DNA of 64,000 nucleotides from Aggregicoccus sp. 17bor-14 (GCF_009659535.1 NZ_VJZZ01000002.1:186001-250000), one strand, 5' to 3'; shown: positions 25,554-34,882, counted from the stretch's first letter. Numbers and translations are program-made. Notes: generated by a model not told the origin, from the sequence alone.

Positions 25554-27614
25554 ATGAAAGCGGCAGCAGGCAAGCTGGCGTGGGTGCTCGTCGCATTGCT
25601 CGCAGTGGGCTGTCTCGCGGTGGTCGCGCTGCACCGCGGCGAGACCCTCAACGCGACCTGGCTGGTGGTGGCCTCGGTCTGCACCTTCTTCACCGCCTAC
25701 CGCTTCTACGGGCGCTTCGTTGCGCACCGCGCGCTCGGGGTGGACCCGGCGCGCACGACGCCGGCGCGCCGCCACGACGACGGGCTGGACTACGTGCCCA
25801 CTGACCGGTGGGTGCTCTTCGGCCACCACTTCGCGGCCATCGCGGGGGCGGGCCCGCTGGTGGGCCCGGTGCTCGCCGCGCAGATGGGCTACCTGCCGGG
25901 CACGCTGTGGATTCTCGTAGGCGTGGTGCTCGCGGGCGCGGTGCAGGACTTCATGGTGCTGGTGCTCTCGGTGCGCCGCGACGGCAAGAGCCTCGGGGAC
26001 ATGGTGCGCCTGGAGATGGGCAGCGGGGCGGGCGTGGTGGCGATGGTGGGCGTGCTGATGATCATGATGATCATCCTCGCGGTGCTCGCGCTGGTGGTGG
26101 TGAAGGCGCTCACCGGCAGCCCCTGGGGCACCTTCACGGTGGCGATGACCCTGCCCATCGCGGTGCTGATGGGCGTGTACCTGCGCTTCGTGCGGCCGGG
26201 CAAGGTGCTGGAGATCTCCATCGCGGGCTTCGTGCTCCTGATGCTCTCCATCTGGTTCGGCGGGCACGTGGCCGAGTCGCCCACGCTCGCGCCGCTCTTC
26301 ACCTTCGGCAGCAAGCCGCTCGCGTGGCTGCTCATCGCGTACGGCTTTTGCGCGTCCGTGCTGCCGGTGTGGCTGGTGCTCGCGCCGCGCGACTACCTCA
26401 GCACCTTCCTGAAGATCGGCACCATCCTGCTGCTCGCGGTGGGCATCGTGCTCGCGGCGCCGCACCTGCGGATGCCCTCGCTCACGCGCTTCACGGACGG
26501 CAGCGGGCCGGTGTTCGCGGGCAGCCTCTTCCCCTTCCTCTTCATCACCATCGCGTGCGGCGCGGTGAGCGGCTGGCACGCGCTCATCTCCTCGGGCACC
26601 ACGCCCAAGATGCTCGCGACGGAAGGGGACGCGCGCATGGTGGGCTACGGCGCGATGCTGATGGAGGCCTTCGTCGCCATCATGGCGCTCATCGCCGCGA
26701 GCGTGCTGGACCCGGGCGTGTACTTCGCCCTCAACTCGCCGGCGGGCGTCATCGGGACCACGGCGGCGCAGGCGGCGCACACCATCAGCGGGTGGGGCTT
26801 CACCATCTCGCCGGACGTGCTCACCCAGACGGCGAAGGACATCGGCGAGACGAGCATCCTCTCGCGCGCGGGCGGCGCGCCCACGCTGGCGGTGGGGATG
26901 GCGCAGATCCTCCACCGGCTCGTGTCGGGCGAGGGGATGATGGCCTTCTGGTACCACTACGCCATCCTCTTCGAGGCGCTGTTCATCCTCACCACGGTGG
27001 ACGCGGGCACGCGGGTGGGGCGCTTCATGATCCAGGAGCTGGCGGGGCTCGCGTACGCGCCGCTCAAGCGCACGGACTCGTGGGGCGCGAACCTCCTGGC
27101 CACGGCGCTGTGCGTGGCGGCGTGGGGCTACTTCCTCTACCAGGGCGTGGTGGATCCGCTGGGCGGCATCAACACGCTGTGGCCGCTGTTCGGCATCGCG
27201 AACCAGATGCTCGCGGCCATCGCGCTCATCCTGTGCAGCGTGGCGCTGGTGAAGATGAAGCGCGAGCGCTACCTGTGGGTGCCGGCGCTGCCCGCGCTGT
27301 GGCTGGTCATCTGCACGCTGACGGCAGGTTGGCAGAAGGTGTTCGGCGCGGACGTGAAGGTGAGCTTCCTCGCGCATGCGAGCACCTTCGCGCGCGCCGC
27401 GGAGGAGGGCCGGGTGCTCGCGCCGGCGAAGACGGTGGCGGAGATGCAGCAGGTCATCTTCAACGACCGGGTGGACGCGGGGCTCACCGCGCTGTTCATG
27501 CTGGTGGTGGTGGCCACGCTGGTGTTCGGCGTGCGCGCGGCGCTCGCGGCGAGGCGCTCGGCGGTGCCCACCGTTCACGAGACGCCGCCCATTCGCGCGA
27601 TGCCGGAGGTCTGA
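25554..27614 (+). CDS. cstA: Pyruvate/peptide transporter CstA
   Basis: 686 residues, close to the usual 690-720. About 16-18 membrane helices. Hallmarks: YRFYGRFVAHRALGVDPARTTPA, DGLDYVPTDRWVLFGHHFAAIAGAGPLVGPVLAAQMGYLPG, GAVQDFMVLVLSVRRDGKSLG, FLFITIACGAVSGWHALISSGTTPKML, LFGIANQMLAAIALILC. GGGAGG lies 7 nt before ATG 25554. CstA takes up peptides or pyruvate when carbon is scarce. YbdD follows 4 nt later, as in the conserved cstA-ybdD pair. No CRP-like site is evident in the upstream 180 nt. Confidence 0.94.
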   Translation: MKAAAGKLAWVLVALLAVGCLAVVALHRGETLNATWLVVASVCTFFTAYRFYGRFVAHRALGVDPARTTPARRHDDGLDYVPTDRWVLFGHHFAAIAGAGPLVGPVLAAQMGYLPGTLWILVGVVLAGAVQDFMVLVLSVRRDGKSLGDMVRLEMGSGAGVVAMVGVLMIMMIILAVLALVVVKALTGSPWGTFTVAMTLPIAVLMGVYLRFVRPGKVLEISIAGFVLLMLSIWFGGHVAESPTLAPLFTFGSKPLAWLLIAYGFCASVLPVWLVLAPRDYLSTFLKIGTILLLAVGIVLAAPHLRMPSLTRFTDGSGPVFAGSLFPFLFITIACGAVSGWHALISSGTTPKMLATEGDARMVGYGAMLMEAFVAIMALIAASVLDPGVYFALNSPAGVIGTTAAQAAHTISGWGFTISPDVLTQTAKDIGETSILSRAGGAPTLAVGMAQILHRLVSGEGMMAFWYHYAILFEALFILTTVDAGTRVGRFMIQELAGLAYAPLKRTDSWGANLLATALCVAAWGYFLYQGVVDPLGGINTLWPLFGIANQMLAAIALILCSVALVKMKRERYLWVPALPALWLVICTLTAGWQKVFGADVKVSFLAHASTFARAAEEGRVLAPAKTVAEMQQVIFNDRVDAGLTALFMLVVVATLVFGVRAALAARRSAVPTVHETPPIRAMPEV

Positions 27615-27618
27615 GGCG

Positions 27619-27819
27619 ATGCGTGCGCACGAGCACCTGCAGCACCTCTGGCAGCGCGCGGTGCAGACGGCGCGCCTGATGATCGGCGTGCCGGACTACG
27701 ACACCTACGCGCGCCACCTGCGCGAGCACCACCCGGAGCGGCCGGTGCCCACCTACGCGCAGTTCTTCGACGAGCGGCTGCGCGCCCGCTACCGCAACGG
27801 CGGCGGGCGCTGCTGCTGA
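27619..27819 (+). CDS. ybdD: YbdD/YjiX family protein
   Basis: 66 residues. LMIGVPDYDTYARHLREHHPERP and FFDERLRARYRNGGGRCC are the family signature with the terminal CC. It starts 4 nt after cstA and supports CstA-type transporter function or stability in other bacteria. It ends 12 nt before the convergent stop of the next gene. Confidence 0.92.
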   Translation: MRAHEHLQHLWQRAVQTARLMIGVPDYDTYARHLREHHPERPVPTYAQFFDERLRARYRNGGGRCC

Positions 27820-27831
27820 AGCGAGAGCGGG

Positions 27832-29379
27832 TCAGGGGGAGGGAAGGGGCTTCCCCTCACCGCGAGCCTGCGAGACCGCCGCCACCACCTCCGTCCACGG
27901 GATGGCCCCCGTGTGCATCGCGAACACGCGCTCGGGCTTCACCCCTTCGCGCGCCGCCGCATCGGAGAGCTCTGCGAGGTACTGCGGCGCGAAGAATCCG
28001 CCCTCCGGCCCGCGCTGCACGAGGTCGCTGCCGTAGAGCAGCCGCTGCCCCGGGAGCCACGCCATCAGCATGCGCTCGCCGCTCTCGCTGCGGATGGGGA
28101 AGAGCTCGAGCCGGTTGGGCCCGCTGCCCAGGGAGGTCTTCGCGGAGACGATGCGAAGGTCCGCGCGGCGGAGCGTGCGCTGCAGCGCATCCGGCACGCG
28201 CGTGTGGGGCGCGAGGAGCAGCCGCTGGACGATGGAGCGGTTGAGGTCCAGCAGGTACACGGGGACGCCGCGCGCCACGTACTCGCGCAGACCCCCGATG
28301 TGAGGCCACGCGTCGCTCGTGGAGACCACGGCCTTCACGCGCTTGCCGGGGAAGCGGCGCGCGGCCTCCTCGAGCACCTTCGCGCTGTAGCCCGAGGCGA
28401 GCGGCGCCTCGAGCACCACGACGCCGTCCTCCTGCGCCACCAGCGCCACGTTCCACGCGCCGGGCAGCTGCACCACGCCGGGGGCGAGCTCGGCGGGCGG
28501 GCTGCGCGGGTTGCCCAGCGGCATCGTGTCCAGCGTCTGCGCGCGGCGGGCCTCGAAGGCCGGGCGCAGCTCGGGCGCGAGCGCGAAGGCGCTCGCCTCC
28601 AGCGCCGGGTCCACCTGCACGGCGGTGTACGAGAGCGAGCGCGAGGGCACGCCGTTGCGCTCTACATCCAGCTGCTGCGGGTAGAGCAGCCCGCCGGGCA
28701 GCAGCGACCACTGGCTGAAGAGGGTGCGGGTGCGCACGTCGCCCCAGACGCTCCAGAAGGGGTCCGCGGGGAAGGCGTCGAGCGTCTCCACCGCGGTGGG
28801 CAGGTGGGTGTTCGCGTTGAGGTAGAGGCGCACGGGCACCTTCTCCGTCCCGCGCTCCCAGGTGAAGGTGAGCACGTGGTGCGGCACCCCCTGCAGCGGC
28901 TCGTCCGCGCCCTTCGCGAGGTCCTTCGCGTCCAGGGCGGTGAGCAGCACGCGCTCGGGCGAGAGGGCGAGCCGCTCCTGCGCCTCCGCGAGCTGGGTAG
29001 CGCCCGCGGGGCCGCGCTGTCCGCCGCGCTCCATCGCCGCCACGCCGTCGGCCATGATCGACACGGGGCCCTTCGTCCAGGCGGGCAGCCCCACCGCGCC
29101 CGAGCGCTGCTCGGTCTCCTCGCGCACGCGCCCCTGCGCCAGGTCGCGCAGCTCCACGCGCTGCTCGTACATCACCGCCCAGGGGCCTTCCGGACGCTCG
29201 GACTGCTCGAGCAGCACGCGGTGCCCGATGCCCTCCAGGCGCAGGGCCCGGAGCGCGCGCAGGCGCTCGAGGCCGCCCATCGCGCGCGCCGCCTCCTCCA
29301 GCGGGGCGCGAGGGGTGGGGGGCGCCGCGGCAGGCGCGGCGGTGCTGAGCAGGAGGGGCAGGAGCAGGACAGGGCGCAC
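27832..29379 (-). CDS. Degenerate MBL-fold protein, exported
   Basis: 515 residues from GTG 29379, with signal peptide VRPVLLLPLLLSTAAPAAA. N-terminal 250 residues form a domain with EEAARAMGGLERLRALRALRLEG, as found ahead of MBL domains in similar proteins. The C-terminal half has the MBL order: NVALVAQEDGVVVLEAPLASGYSAKVLEEAARRFPGKRVKAVVSTSDAWPHIGGLREYVARGVPVYL, then LLAPHTRVPD, LFPIRSESGERMLMAWLPGQRLLYGSDL, and PERVFAMHTGAIPW. In active members the segment before GGLREY is THHHxDH; here it is STSDAWPH, so the first two metal-binding His are gone and Asp and one His survive. A catalytic role is doubtful. Possibly a binding or structural protein. Confidence 0.75.
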   Translation of the reverse strand: MRPVLLLPLLLSTAAPAAAPPTPRAPLEEAARAMGGLERLRALRALRLEGIGHRVLLEQSERPEGPWAVMYEQRVELRDLAQGRVREETEQRSGAVGLPAWTKGPVSIMADGVAAMERGGQRGPAGATQLAEAQERLALSPERVLLTALDAKDLAKGADEPLQGVPHHVLTFTWERGTEKVPVRLYLNANTHLPTAVETLDAFPADPFWSVWGDVRTRTLFSQWSLLPGGLLYPQQLDVERNGVPSRSLSYTAVQVDPALEASAFALAPELRPAFEARRAQTLDTMPLGNPRSPPAELAPGVVQLPGAWNVALVAQEDGVVVLEAPLASGYSAKVLEEAARRFPGKRVKAVVSTSDAWPHIGGLREYVARGVPVYLLDLNRSIVQRLLLAPHTRVPDALQRTLRRADLRIVSAKTSLGSGPNRLELFPIRSESGERMLMAWLPGQRLLYGSDLVQRGPEGGFFAPQYLAELSDAAAREGVKPERVFAMHTGAIPWTEVVAAVSQARGEGKPLPSP

Positions 29380-29506
29380 GCAGGGTCTCCGGGGAAGCAG
29401 TGTGTTTGCGGGGTTCCAACCCGCAGGGGCGGAGTCTCTTCCCTTGCCAATGGGGCCCGCGAGAATGAAAGAGTCCCGTGCGTCCCCCCTCGCCAGGAGT
29501 CGGCCC

Positions 29507-29893
29507 ATGACCTCTCCCCAGTTCCTCGGGCTGCGCACCGTGACCTATGCCGTGGCGGACCTCGAGCGCGCCAAGGCCTGGTACGCGGACGTGCTGGGCG
29601 TCGCGCCCTACTTCGACCAGCCCTTCTACGTGGGCTTCAACGTGGGCGGCTTCGAGCTGGGCCTGCAGCCCGCGGAGGGCGCCCAGCAGCCCGGCGCCGG
29701 CGGCAGCACCGCCTACTGGGGGGTGCCGGACGCCGAGCGCGCCCTCGCGCAGCTGCTCACGCAAGGGGCGAAGGTCGCCCAGCCCCTGCAGGACGTGGGC
29801 GACGGCATCAAGGTCGCCGCCGTGAAGGACCCCTTCGGCAACGTCTTCGGCCTCATCCAGAACCCGCACTTCCCCAACACGCAGGGCGGGTAG
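29507..29893 (+). CDS. VOC (glyoxalase/bleomycin-resistance fold) protein
   Basis: 128 residues from ATG 29507, preceded by GGAG (about 9 nt). LRTVTYAVADLERAKAWYADVLGVAPYF is the VOC beta-alpha-beta-beta-beta opening, then GFNVGGFELGLQP (Glu typical for metal site), GGSTAYWGVPDAERALAQLLTQGAKV and VAAVKDPFGNVFGLIQNPHF (second metal Glu is replaced by Gly-Leu-Ile-Gln region). It may bind a small hydrophobic or metal-linked ligand, possibly as a dimer. The substrate is unknown. Confidence 0.85.
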   Translation: MTSPQFLGLRTVTYAVADLERAKAWYADVLGVAPYFDQPFYVGFNVGGFELGLQPAEGAQQPGAGGSTAYWGVPDAERALAQLLTQGAKVAQPLQDVGDGIKVAAVKDPFGNVFGLIQNPHFPNTQGG

Positions 29894-29908
29894 GGCGAGG
29901 CCGCCCCC

Positions 29909-32644
29909 TCAGCGCACCACCGGGGCCGCCTCGCCGAGGGCGGGCTCCGAGGGGCTGAGGTGGCCCACGTAGTACAGGCCGTCGAAGCCCTCGGGGCTCT
30001 TCTCCTTGCCCAGCTGCACGAAGGGCTTCACGCCGATGAAGGGGCGCTGGGTGGCGGTGCCCGTGAGGAAGCGCTTGCGCATCTCGAGCGGCGCGGCCTC
30101 GTTGTAGGCACCGCACTGCACCTTGCCCCCGGGCGCGAGCTTGCAGCTCCACGCGCCGCCGCCTCCGTGGTCCATGTCCAGCGCCACGAGCGTGGGCTCG
30201 CGCTGGCGCAGCAGGAAGCCCAGCGGCACGAAGTCCTTGTCCCACTCGGCTCCGCGCACGCTGCGCGCGTGGGTGTTGCCGGTGAGTACCACCATGAAGC
30301 GGCCGGGCTGACGGCTGCGCTCGGCGAGCAGCGCCTGGGCCATCAGCACGTCGTGGCCCGTGCCCTGTCCGGCCGAGTCGAAGGCGAGCACCTCGACGGG
30401 CAGCCCGCCCGCGCGCTGCTTGCGCACGCGCTCGAGCAGGCCGAGCATCGCCTTGCTGCTGCGCCCGTCCTGGTAGGGGCGGCTCCAGAAGGCACCGTTG
30501 AGCAGGCGGCGCAGGTCCTCGGGGGTGCCCTTGCTGGAGACGTAGCGGTTCACCCGCTTCTGCTCCACGCGCGGCAGCTCCAGGGCCAGCGTCACCGGCA
30601 GCTTGTGCGCGCCTGCCGCCTGGCACACCAGCTGCGAAACGAGCGCGGGCGCCTCCTGGCTGCCCTGGATCTCTCCCAGCAGCAGCAGCCCGCCGGCCTT
30701 GAGCAGCGGCTCCGAGCCGAACAGCGCCTCACCGCAGTCCTCGGCGGCCCGCGAAGCGTCCAGCGCCGCGGTGACGGGCGCGGGGGCCTCCTCGCCGTCG
30801 TCCTCCTGCGCCGTCACCGGGCCCCCGTCCGCGTCCACCGAGCGCGGCATCGCGCCGGCGGCCGGGATGGCCACCGCCATGGGCGGGCCGGCCATGTCGT
30901 CGGGGCCGGCGCTCGCGCTGCGGCGGCCGGCCTGCTCGCCGCGCGAGGGCACCGCCGGCAGGGACGCGCTGAGCGCGCCCACGTGCAGCACGCCGTGGAA
31001 GCCCGCGTCCGAGGCGCGGCCGCTCTCGAAGAGGGCGATGGCCGGGGCGACCCCCGGCGGCGAGTAGCTCGCCTCGGTGGGCGCCACGGCGTACACGCGG
31101 CACTCGGGCTCGCGCGCCAGGTTCACCGTGCAGGCCCAGCGCCGCCCGCGCGCGAACGCGGTGTCGAAGGTCTTGAGCACCAGCCCCTCGCGGGCGAGCC
31201 GCGCGCCGAAGGGCTCGAAGCGCGCGTTCCAGCTCGCGCCGGTGTCCACGCGCACGTGGTAGTTGCCGGCGAGCACCAGCATCACCGCCTGGGGAAGGGC
31301 GCGCCGGCGCTCGAGCAGCAGCGTGGCGATGGCCGCCTCGCGGCGGTTGTCGCGCATGTCGCGCGCGTCCATGGCCACCGGGTCCACCTGCAGCCCGGCG
31401 TGGCGCCAGGCGCGCACGCGCTCGAGCAGCACCAGCGTGGCGCGGCTGCTCTGGCCGTCGCGCGGGGCGAGGCGCCAGAAGTCGCGCGCGAGCAGCGCGT
31501 CCTCGGCCGCGCGGCCTCCCGCGCTCTTCATGTACGCATCCAGCGCGCCCTGCTCGTCGCGCGGGATGGGCAGCGCGAGCACCACGTGGCGCCCCTGTTG
31601 CGCGAGCTGGCAGGCCATGTTGCCCACCGCCGCGGGCACCTCGCGGGTGCCGGCCTGCTGGCCGATGAGCAGCGCGCTGCCCGGCGCGCCGAAGCCCTCG
31701 AGCCCGGCGACCGGCTGGCCGCAGGGCCCAGGGCCCTTGCTGAAGGGCCGCTCGCCGCCCTCCTTCGCGTAGGCCTCGGCGAGGCTCGGCGCGCCCGCGG
31801 GCGCGGCTCCGGCCGCGACGTCGTAGGCGCCGCCGGTGAACTCGAGCGAGGGGAACTGCTCGAGCCGCTTCACCAGCTCGCGCTCGAAGGTGCGGTCGCG
31901 GGTGCCGCGCTCGTTGCGCCCGCGCAGGTCCTCGCCCGTGGGCATCTTGCCCGAGTTGGCGAAGCGCGCGTCGTTCTCCAGCAGTTCATCGGTGTTCTGC
32001 TCCCACACCTGCTTGTCGCCGCCGTAGCCGTTGCCCGCCTTCTCCACGGGGTTGTTGAAGGCCTGCGCGCCCTGCGCGCTGAAGCTCGAGTCGCCGAGGA
32101 CTGCGCGCCGCTCCTCCTTCTCGTAGCGCCGCTCGCTCTCGTCGTTGAAGGCCTGCAGCTCGGAGGGGGGCTTCGCGCCCTGCGTGAAGCGGCCGCCGGG
32201 GTTCGTCTGGCGCGGCGCGCGCGCCATCACCGCCGCGTCGTCCGTGCGGGTGATGCGGAAGAAGCGCACCACGGTCTCCGTGGGGGACAGCACCACCGCC
32301 TGCACCCGCACGCCCTGCTTCAGCTGGCTCTGCCCGTGGCCGCCCTGCACCTGGTTGCCCAGCTTCCACGCTGTGTACAGCTCCGTCTGGCTGTTGGGGA
32401 CGGCGTACACATCGAAGCCCGCCTCCTGCAGCACGGCGCGCGCCGCGGCGAGCGCATCCGCCACGGGGTAGGTGAAGACGTGCTCGGTCTTGGGCTGCGG
32501 GTCCGCGCCCGGGTAGAGCGCGAGCGGCTCGGCGGCCGCGGCCTGCGGGGCGCCCTGGGCAGTGGGGCCCAGCGCGAGCCCTCCCAGGAGCAGCGCAGTG
32601 GGGCCAAGAAAGCGCGAGCGGCGGGTTCGACGGCCAGCGAGCAT
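29909..32644 (-). CDS. Exported protein with tandem ChaN/EreA-like domains
   Basis: 911 residues from ATG 32644, signal peptide RRSRFLGPTALLLGGLALGPTAQG. N-terminal domain (about 45-160): VADALAAARAVLQEAGFDVYAVP and VQAVVLSPTETVVRFFRI. Then two copies of a domain with the ChaN/EreA-like order. Copy 1 (about 350-500): ALLIGQQAGTREVPAAV, FWRLAPRDGQSSRATLVLLERVRAWR, AVMLVLAGNYHVRV. Copy 2 (about 660-830): LLLGEIQGSQEAPALV, FWSRPYQDGRSSKAMLGLLERVRKQR, FMVVLTGNTHARSV. Copy 2 keeps GE in the first motif while copy 1 has GQ, so copy 1 probably lost function. Both keep GNxHxR. Related folds bind haem, hydrolyse macrolide esters or cleave peptides; the role here is unknown, and its location is periplasmic or outside the cell. 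Confidence 0.7.
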   Translation of the reverse strand: MLAGRRTRRSRFLGPTALLLGGLALGPTAQGAPQAAAAEPLALYPGADPQPKTEHVFTYPVADALAAARAVLQEAGFDVYAVPNSQTELYTAWKLGNQVQGGHGQSQLKQGVRVQAVVLSPTETVVRFFRITRTDDAAVMARAPRQTNPGGRFTQGAKPPSELQAFNDESERRYEKEERRAVLGDSSFSAQGAQAFNNPVEKAGNGYGGDKQVWEQNTDELLENDARFANSGKMPTGEDLRGRNERGTRDRTFERELVKRLEQFPSLEFTGGAYDVAAGAAPAGAPSLAEAYAKEGGERPFSKGPGPCGQPVAGLEGFGAPGSALLIGQQAGTREVPAAVGNMACQLAQQGRHVVLALPIPRDEQGALDAYMKSAGGRAAEDALLARDFWRLAPRDGQSSRATLVLLERVRAWRHAGLQVDPVAMDARDMRDNRREAAIATLLLERRRALPQAVMLVLAGNYHVRVDTGASWNARFEPFGARLAREGLVLKTFDTAFARGRRWACTVNLAREPECRVYAVAPTEASYSPPGVAPAIALFESGRASDAGFHGVLHVGALSASLPAVPSRGEQAGRRSASAGPDDMAGPPMAVAIPAAGAMPRSVDADGGPVTAQEDDGEEAPAPVTAALDASRAAEDCGEALFGSEPLLKAGGLLLLGEIQGSQEAPALVSQLVCQAAGAHKLPVTLALELPRVEQKRVNRYVSSKGTPEDLRRLLNGAFWSRPYQDGRSSKAMLGLLERVRKQRAGGLPVEVLAFDSAGQGTGHDVLMAQALLAERSRQPGRFMVVLTGNTHARSVRGAEWDKDFVPLGFLLRQREPTLVALDMDHGGGGAWSCKLAPGGKVQCGAYNEAAPLEMRKRFLTGTATQRPFIGVKPFVQLGKEKSPEGFDGLYYVGHLSPSEPALGEAAPVVR

Positions 32645-32749
32645 CGGGACCTCCAGGACGGGGGGAAGCGGGGGATGCGCCGTGGCCGACAACGCCGGAG
32701 GCCTGCTCCGGATATCGCCGGGGCTTCCCTTTTTCCCTGCCTCTGCAGT

Positions 32750-33568
32750 CTAGCGCTCGCCACCCTCCAGCCGCACGCGATCGAAGAAGGCGCCCACCTC
32801 CTCGGCGAGAAGGGGCCCGCCCCGGTCGCGCGGGATGATGTGGAAGCCGTCCTGGATGTGGATGAAGCGCACGCTGGGGGCCTGGGTGAGCCGCTGCACC
32901 AGCAGCTTGCCGCCGCCCGGGTCCACCACGTGGTCCTGCGCCGCCACCGCCACCAGCACCGGGCAGCGCACCCGCGGCAGCGCCGCCCAGGCCGCGTCCT
33001 GCAGGGCCCACATGTCGTTGAGGCGCGCGCTGGGGAAGGCCTTCAGGATGGGCGCCTCGGCGAGCACCTCGGGACTCTCGATGTCCGTGCCGTTCTTCTC
33101 GATCCACGGCCGCAACCACTCGAGCAGCGGGTAGCGCCCCAGGCGCTTGAGCGCGTACATCGTGGGGCCGCGAAAGCGCAGCGCCGGGGCCACCAGCGCG
33201 AGCGCCCCCACGCGCTCCGGGTGGCGCGCCGCGAGCAGCACCGCGAGCAGCGCGCCCATGGAGAGCCCGCCGACGAAGACCCGGCCGCCCGTGGAGCGCT
33301 CCGAGAGCTCCGCGAGCGCCCCCTCCACCGCGGCCTCCCAGTCGCGCGCGCCCACGCTGCTCATGGCGCGCGGCGTGGTGCCGTGCCCGGGCAGCCGCGG
33401 GCAGCGCACCCGCAGGCCGCGCCCGGCCAGCGCCTCGCCCAGCGGCCGCAGGTCCCACGGGCTTCCGGTGAAGCCGTGCACGAGCAGGCAGGCGTCCTTG
33501 CCCGCCCCCAGCTCGAAGGGGGCGGTCTTCTCCAGGTCCATGCTGCGGTCGAGGGCGGCGAGGTCCAT
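32750..33568 (-). CDS. Est30-like carboxylesterase
   Basis: 272 residues. LLVHGFTGSPWDLRPLGEAL (oxyanion), RLPGHGTTPRAM, nucleophile GGLSMGALLAVLLAARHPERV (Ser at about 100), Asp in VAVAAQDHVVDPGGG (about 220) and His in HIQDGFHIIPRDRGG (about 250; the usual motif is SGHVIxxD, here DGFHII). This order matches monoacylglycerol lipase/Est30-type esterases. It is cytosolic. It divergently faces the DUF3467 gene. Confidence 0.85.
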   Translation of the reverse strand: MDLAALDRSMDLEKTAPFELGAGKDACLLVHGFTGSPWDLRPLGEALAGRGLRVRCPRLPGHGTTPRAMSSVGARDWEAAVEGALAELSERSTGGRVFVGGLSMGALLAVLLAARHPERVGALALVAPALRFRGPTMYALKRLGRYPLLEWLRPWIEKNGTDIESPEVLAEAPILKAFPSARLNDMWALQDAAWAALPRVRCPVLVAVAAQDHVVDPGGGKLLVQRLTQAPSVRFIHIQDGFHIIPRDRGGPLLAEEVGAFFDRVRLEGGER

Positions 33569-33634
33569 CAGGGCTCGGGCGAGGTTCAGCCCAAGCTAGC
33601 AACGGCCTCTTCCAAGCGATATGCCCACTGCCCC

Positions 33635-33925
33635 ATGTCGGACACTCCCAAGCCCCCCGATGCGCAGCTGCACATCCAGCTCGACGACGACGTCGCCGAC
33701 GGCACGTACGCGAACATGGCGCTGGTGAACCACACGGAGACGGAGTTCACCCTGGACTTCATCTACGTGCAGCCCCAGCAGCCCAAGGCGCGCGTGAAGA
33801 GCCGCATCATCACCAACCCCAAGCACATGAAGCGCCTGCTGCTCGCGATGCAGGACAACCTCGCCAAGTTCGAGGCCAAGTTCGGCACCGTCACGCTGTC
33901 CGAGGACGACAGCAGCATGCACTGA
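33635..33925 (+). CDS. DUF3467 protein
   Basis: 96 residues from ATG 33635. IQLDDDVADGTYANMALVNHTETEFTLDFIYVQPQQPKARVKSRIITNPKHMKRLLLAMQDNLAKFEAKFGTV is the DUF3467 core almost from end to end; family members are small cytosolic beta-rich proteins of unknown function. In the family this gene usually stands alone. It is followed by repeat copy 6 and hemF, so a joint transcript is possible. Confidence 0.88.
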   Translation: MSDTPKPPDAQLHIQLDDDVADGTYANMALVNHTETEFTLDFIYVQPQQPKARVKSRIITNPKHMKRLLLAMQDNLAKFEAKFGTVTLSEDDSSMH

Positions 33926-33931
33926 GGTTCG

Positions 33932-33957
33932 CCCCCCTCTCCCAGGGGGAGAGGGGA
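33932..33957. repeat. Palindromic repeat family, copy 6
   Basis: CCCCCCTCTCCCAGGGGGAGAG, hairpin part only without the GGTGAGGG arm, 9 nt upstream of the hemF start. It could fold into a stem near the hemF initiation region. Confidence 0.75.
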
Positions 33958-33965
33958 CTTTCGCC

Positions 33966-34871
33966 ATGAGCCCTCCTCAAGACGACATCGAGTCCCTGAA
34001 GGCCCGCATGAGCGCGTGGGTGCACGCGCTGCAGGACGACATCTGCACGCAGCTCGCGAGGCTGGACGGCGGCGCGGGCTTCCGCGAGGACGTGTGGGAG
34101 CGCGCGGCGGGCGGCGGCGGGCGCACGCGCGTGCTCGAGGACGGCCCGGTGCTCGAGAAGGCCGGCGTGCTGGTGTCCGTGGTGCACGGGGAGCTGGAGG
34201 AGGCCTTCGCCAAGCGCCTGCAGGGCGAGGGGCGCCAGTTCTGGGCCGCGGGCTTGAGCCTCATCCTCCACCCTCGCAACCCCCACGTCCCCACGGTGCA
34301 CGCCAACTGGCGCTTCATCGTGCAGGGCGGCAAGGCCTGGTTCGGCGGCGGCGCGGACCTCACGCCCTACTACCTGTACCCGGAGGACGCGGCGCACTTC
34401 CACCGCACCCTCAAGGCCGCGTGCGATGCGCACGACCCCACCTGGTACGCGCGCTTCAAGCAGACCTGTGACCGCTACTTCCGCCTCCCGCACCGCGACG
34501 AGGCCCGGGGCGTCGGCGGGCTCTTCTTCGAGAACGTGAGCGGACCCTCGCTCGAGGAGCAGCTCGCCTTCGTGCAGGACTGCGGCAGGGCCTTCCTCCC
34601 CGCGTACCTGCCCATCGCCGAGCGCCGCAAGGACACGCCCGTCACCCCCGCCCAGCGCCACTGGCAGGAGGTGCGCCGCGGGCGCTACGTGGAGTTCAAC
34701 CTGCTGCACGACCGCGGCACGGTGTTCGGCCTGGAGACGCGCGGGCGCACCGAGAGCATCCTCGTCTCGCTGCCGCCGCAGGTCCGCTGGCGCTACGACT
34801 ACCACCCGGAGCCTGGCAGCCCCGAGGCCGCGCTGCTCGAGGTGCTGCGCACCCCGCGCGAGTGGGTGTAG
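33966..34871 (+). CDS. hemF: Oxygen-dependent coproporphyrinogen III oxidase
   Basis: 301 residues, typical HemF length. It converts coproporphyrinogen III to protoporphyrinogen IX with O2 in haem synthesis. Conserved blocks: [166 protein letters not shown]. The catalytic His in the HANW and LPHR blocks are present. It is followed with a small gap by a membrane protein. Confidence 0.96.
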   Translation: MSPPQDDIESLKARMSAWVHALQDDICTQLARLDGGAGFREDVWERAAGGGGRTRVLEDGPVLEKAGVLVSVVHGELEEAFAKRLQGEGRQFWAAGLSLILHPRNPHVPTVHANWRFIVQGGKAWFGGGADLTPYYLYPEDAAHFHRTLKAACDAHDPTWYARFKQTCDRYFRLPHRDEARGVGGLFFENVSGPSLEEQLAFVQDCGRAFLPAYLPIAERRKDTPVTPAQRHWQEVRRGRYVEFNLLHDRGTVFGLETRGRTESILVSLPPQVRWRYDYHPEPGSPEAALLEVLRTPREWV

Positions 34872-34882
34872 AGAGCGCCTCC

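Noticed and set aside
29960-33600. Long plus-strand frame opposite the ChaN/EreA-like and esterase genes
   Set aside because: Only its last 96 codons (from 33635) form a known family (DUF3467). The rest is antisense to supported genes.
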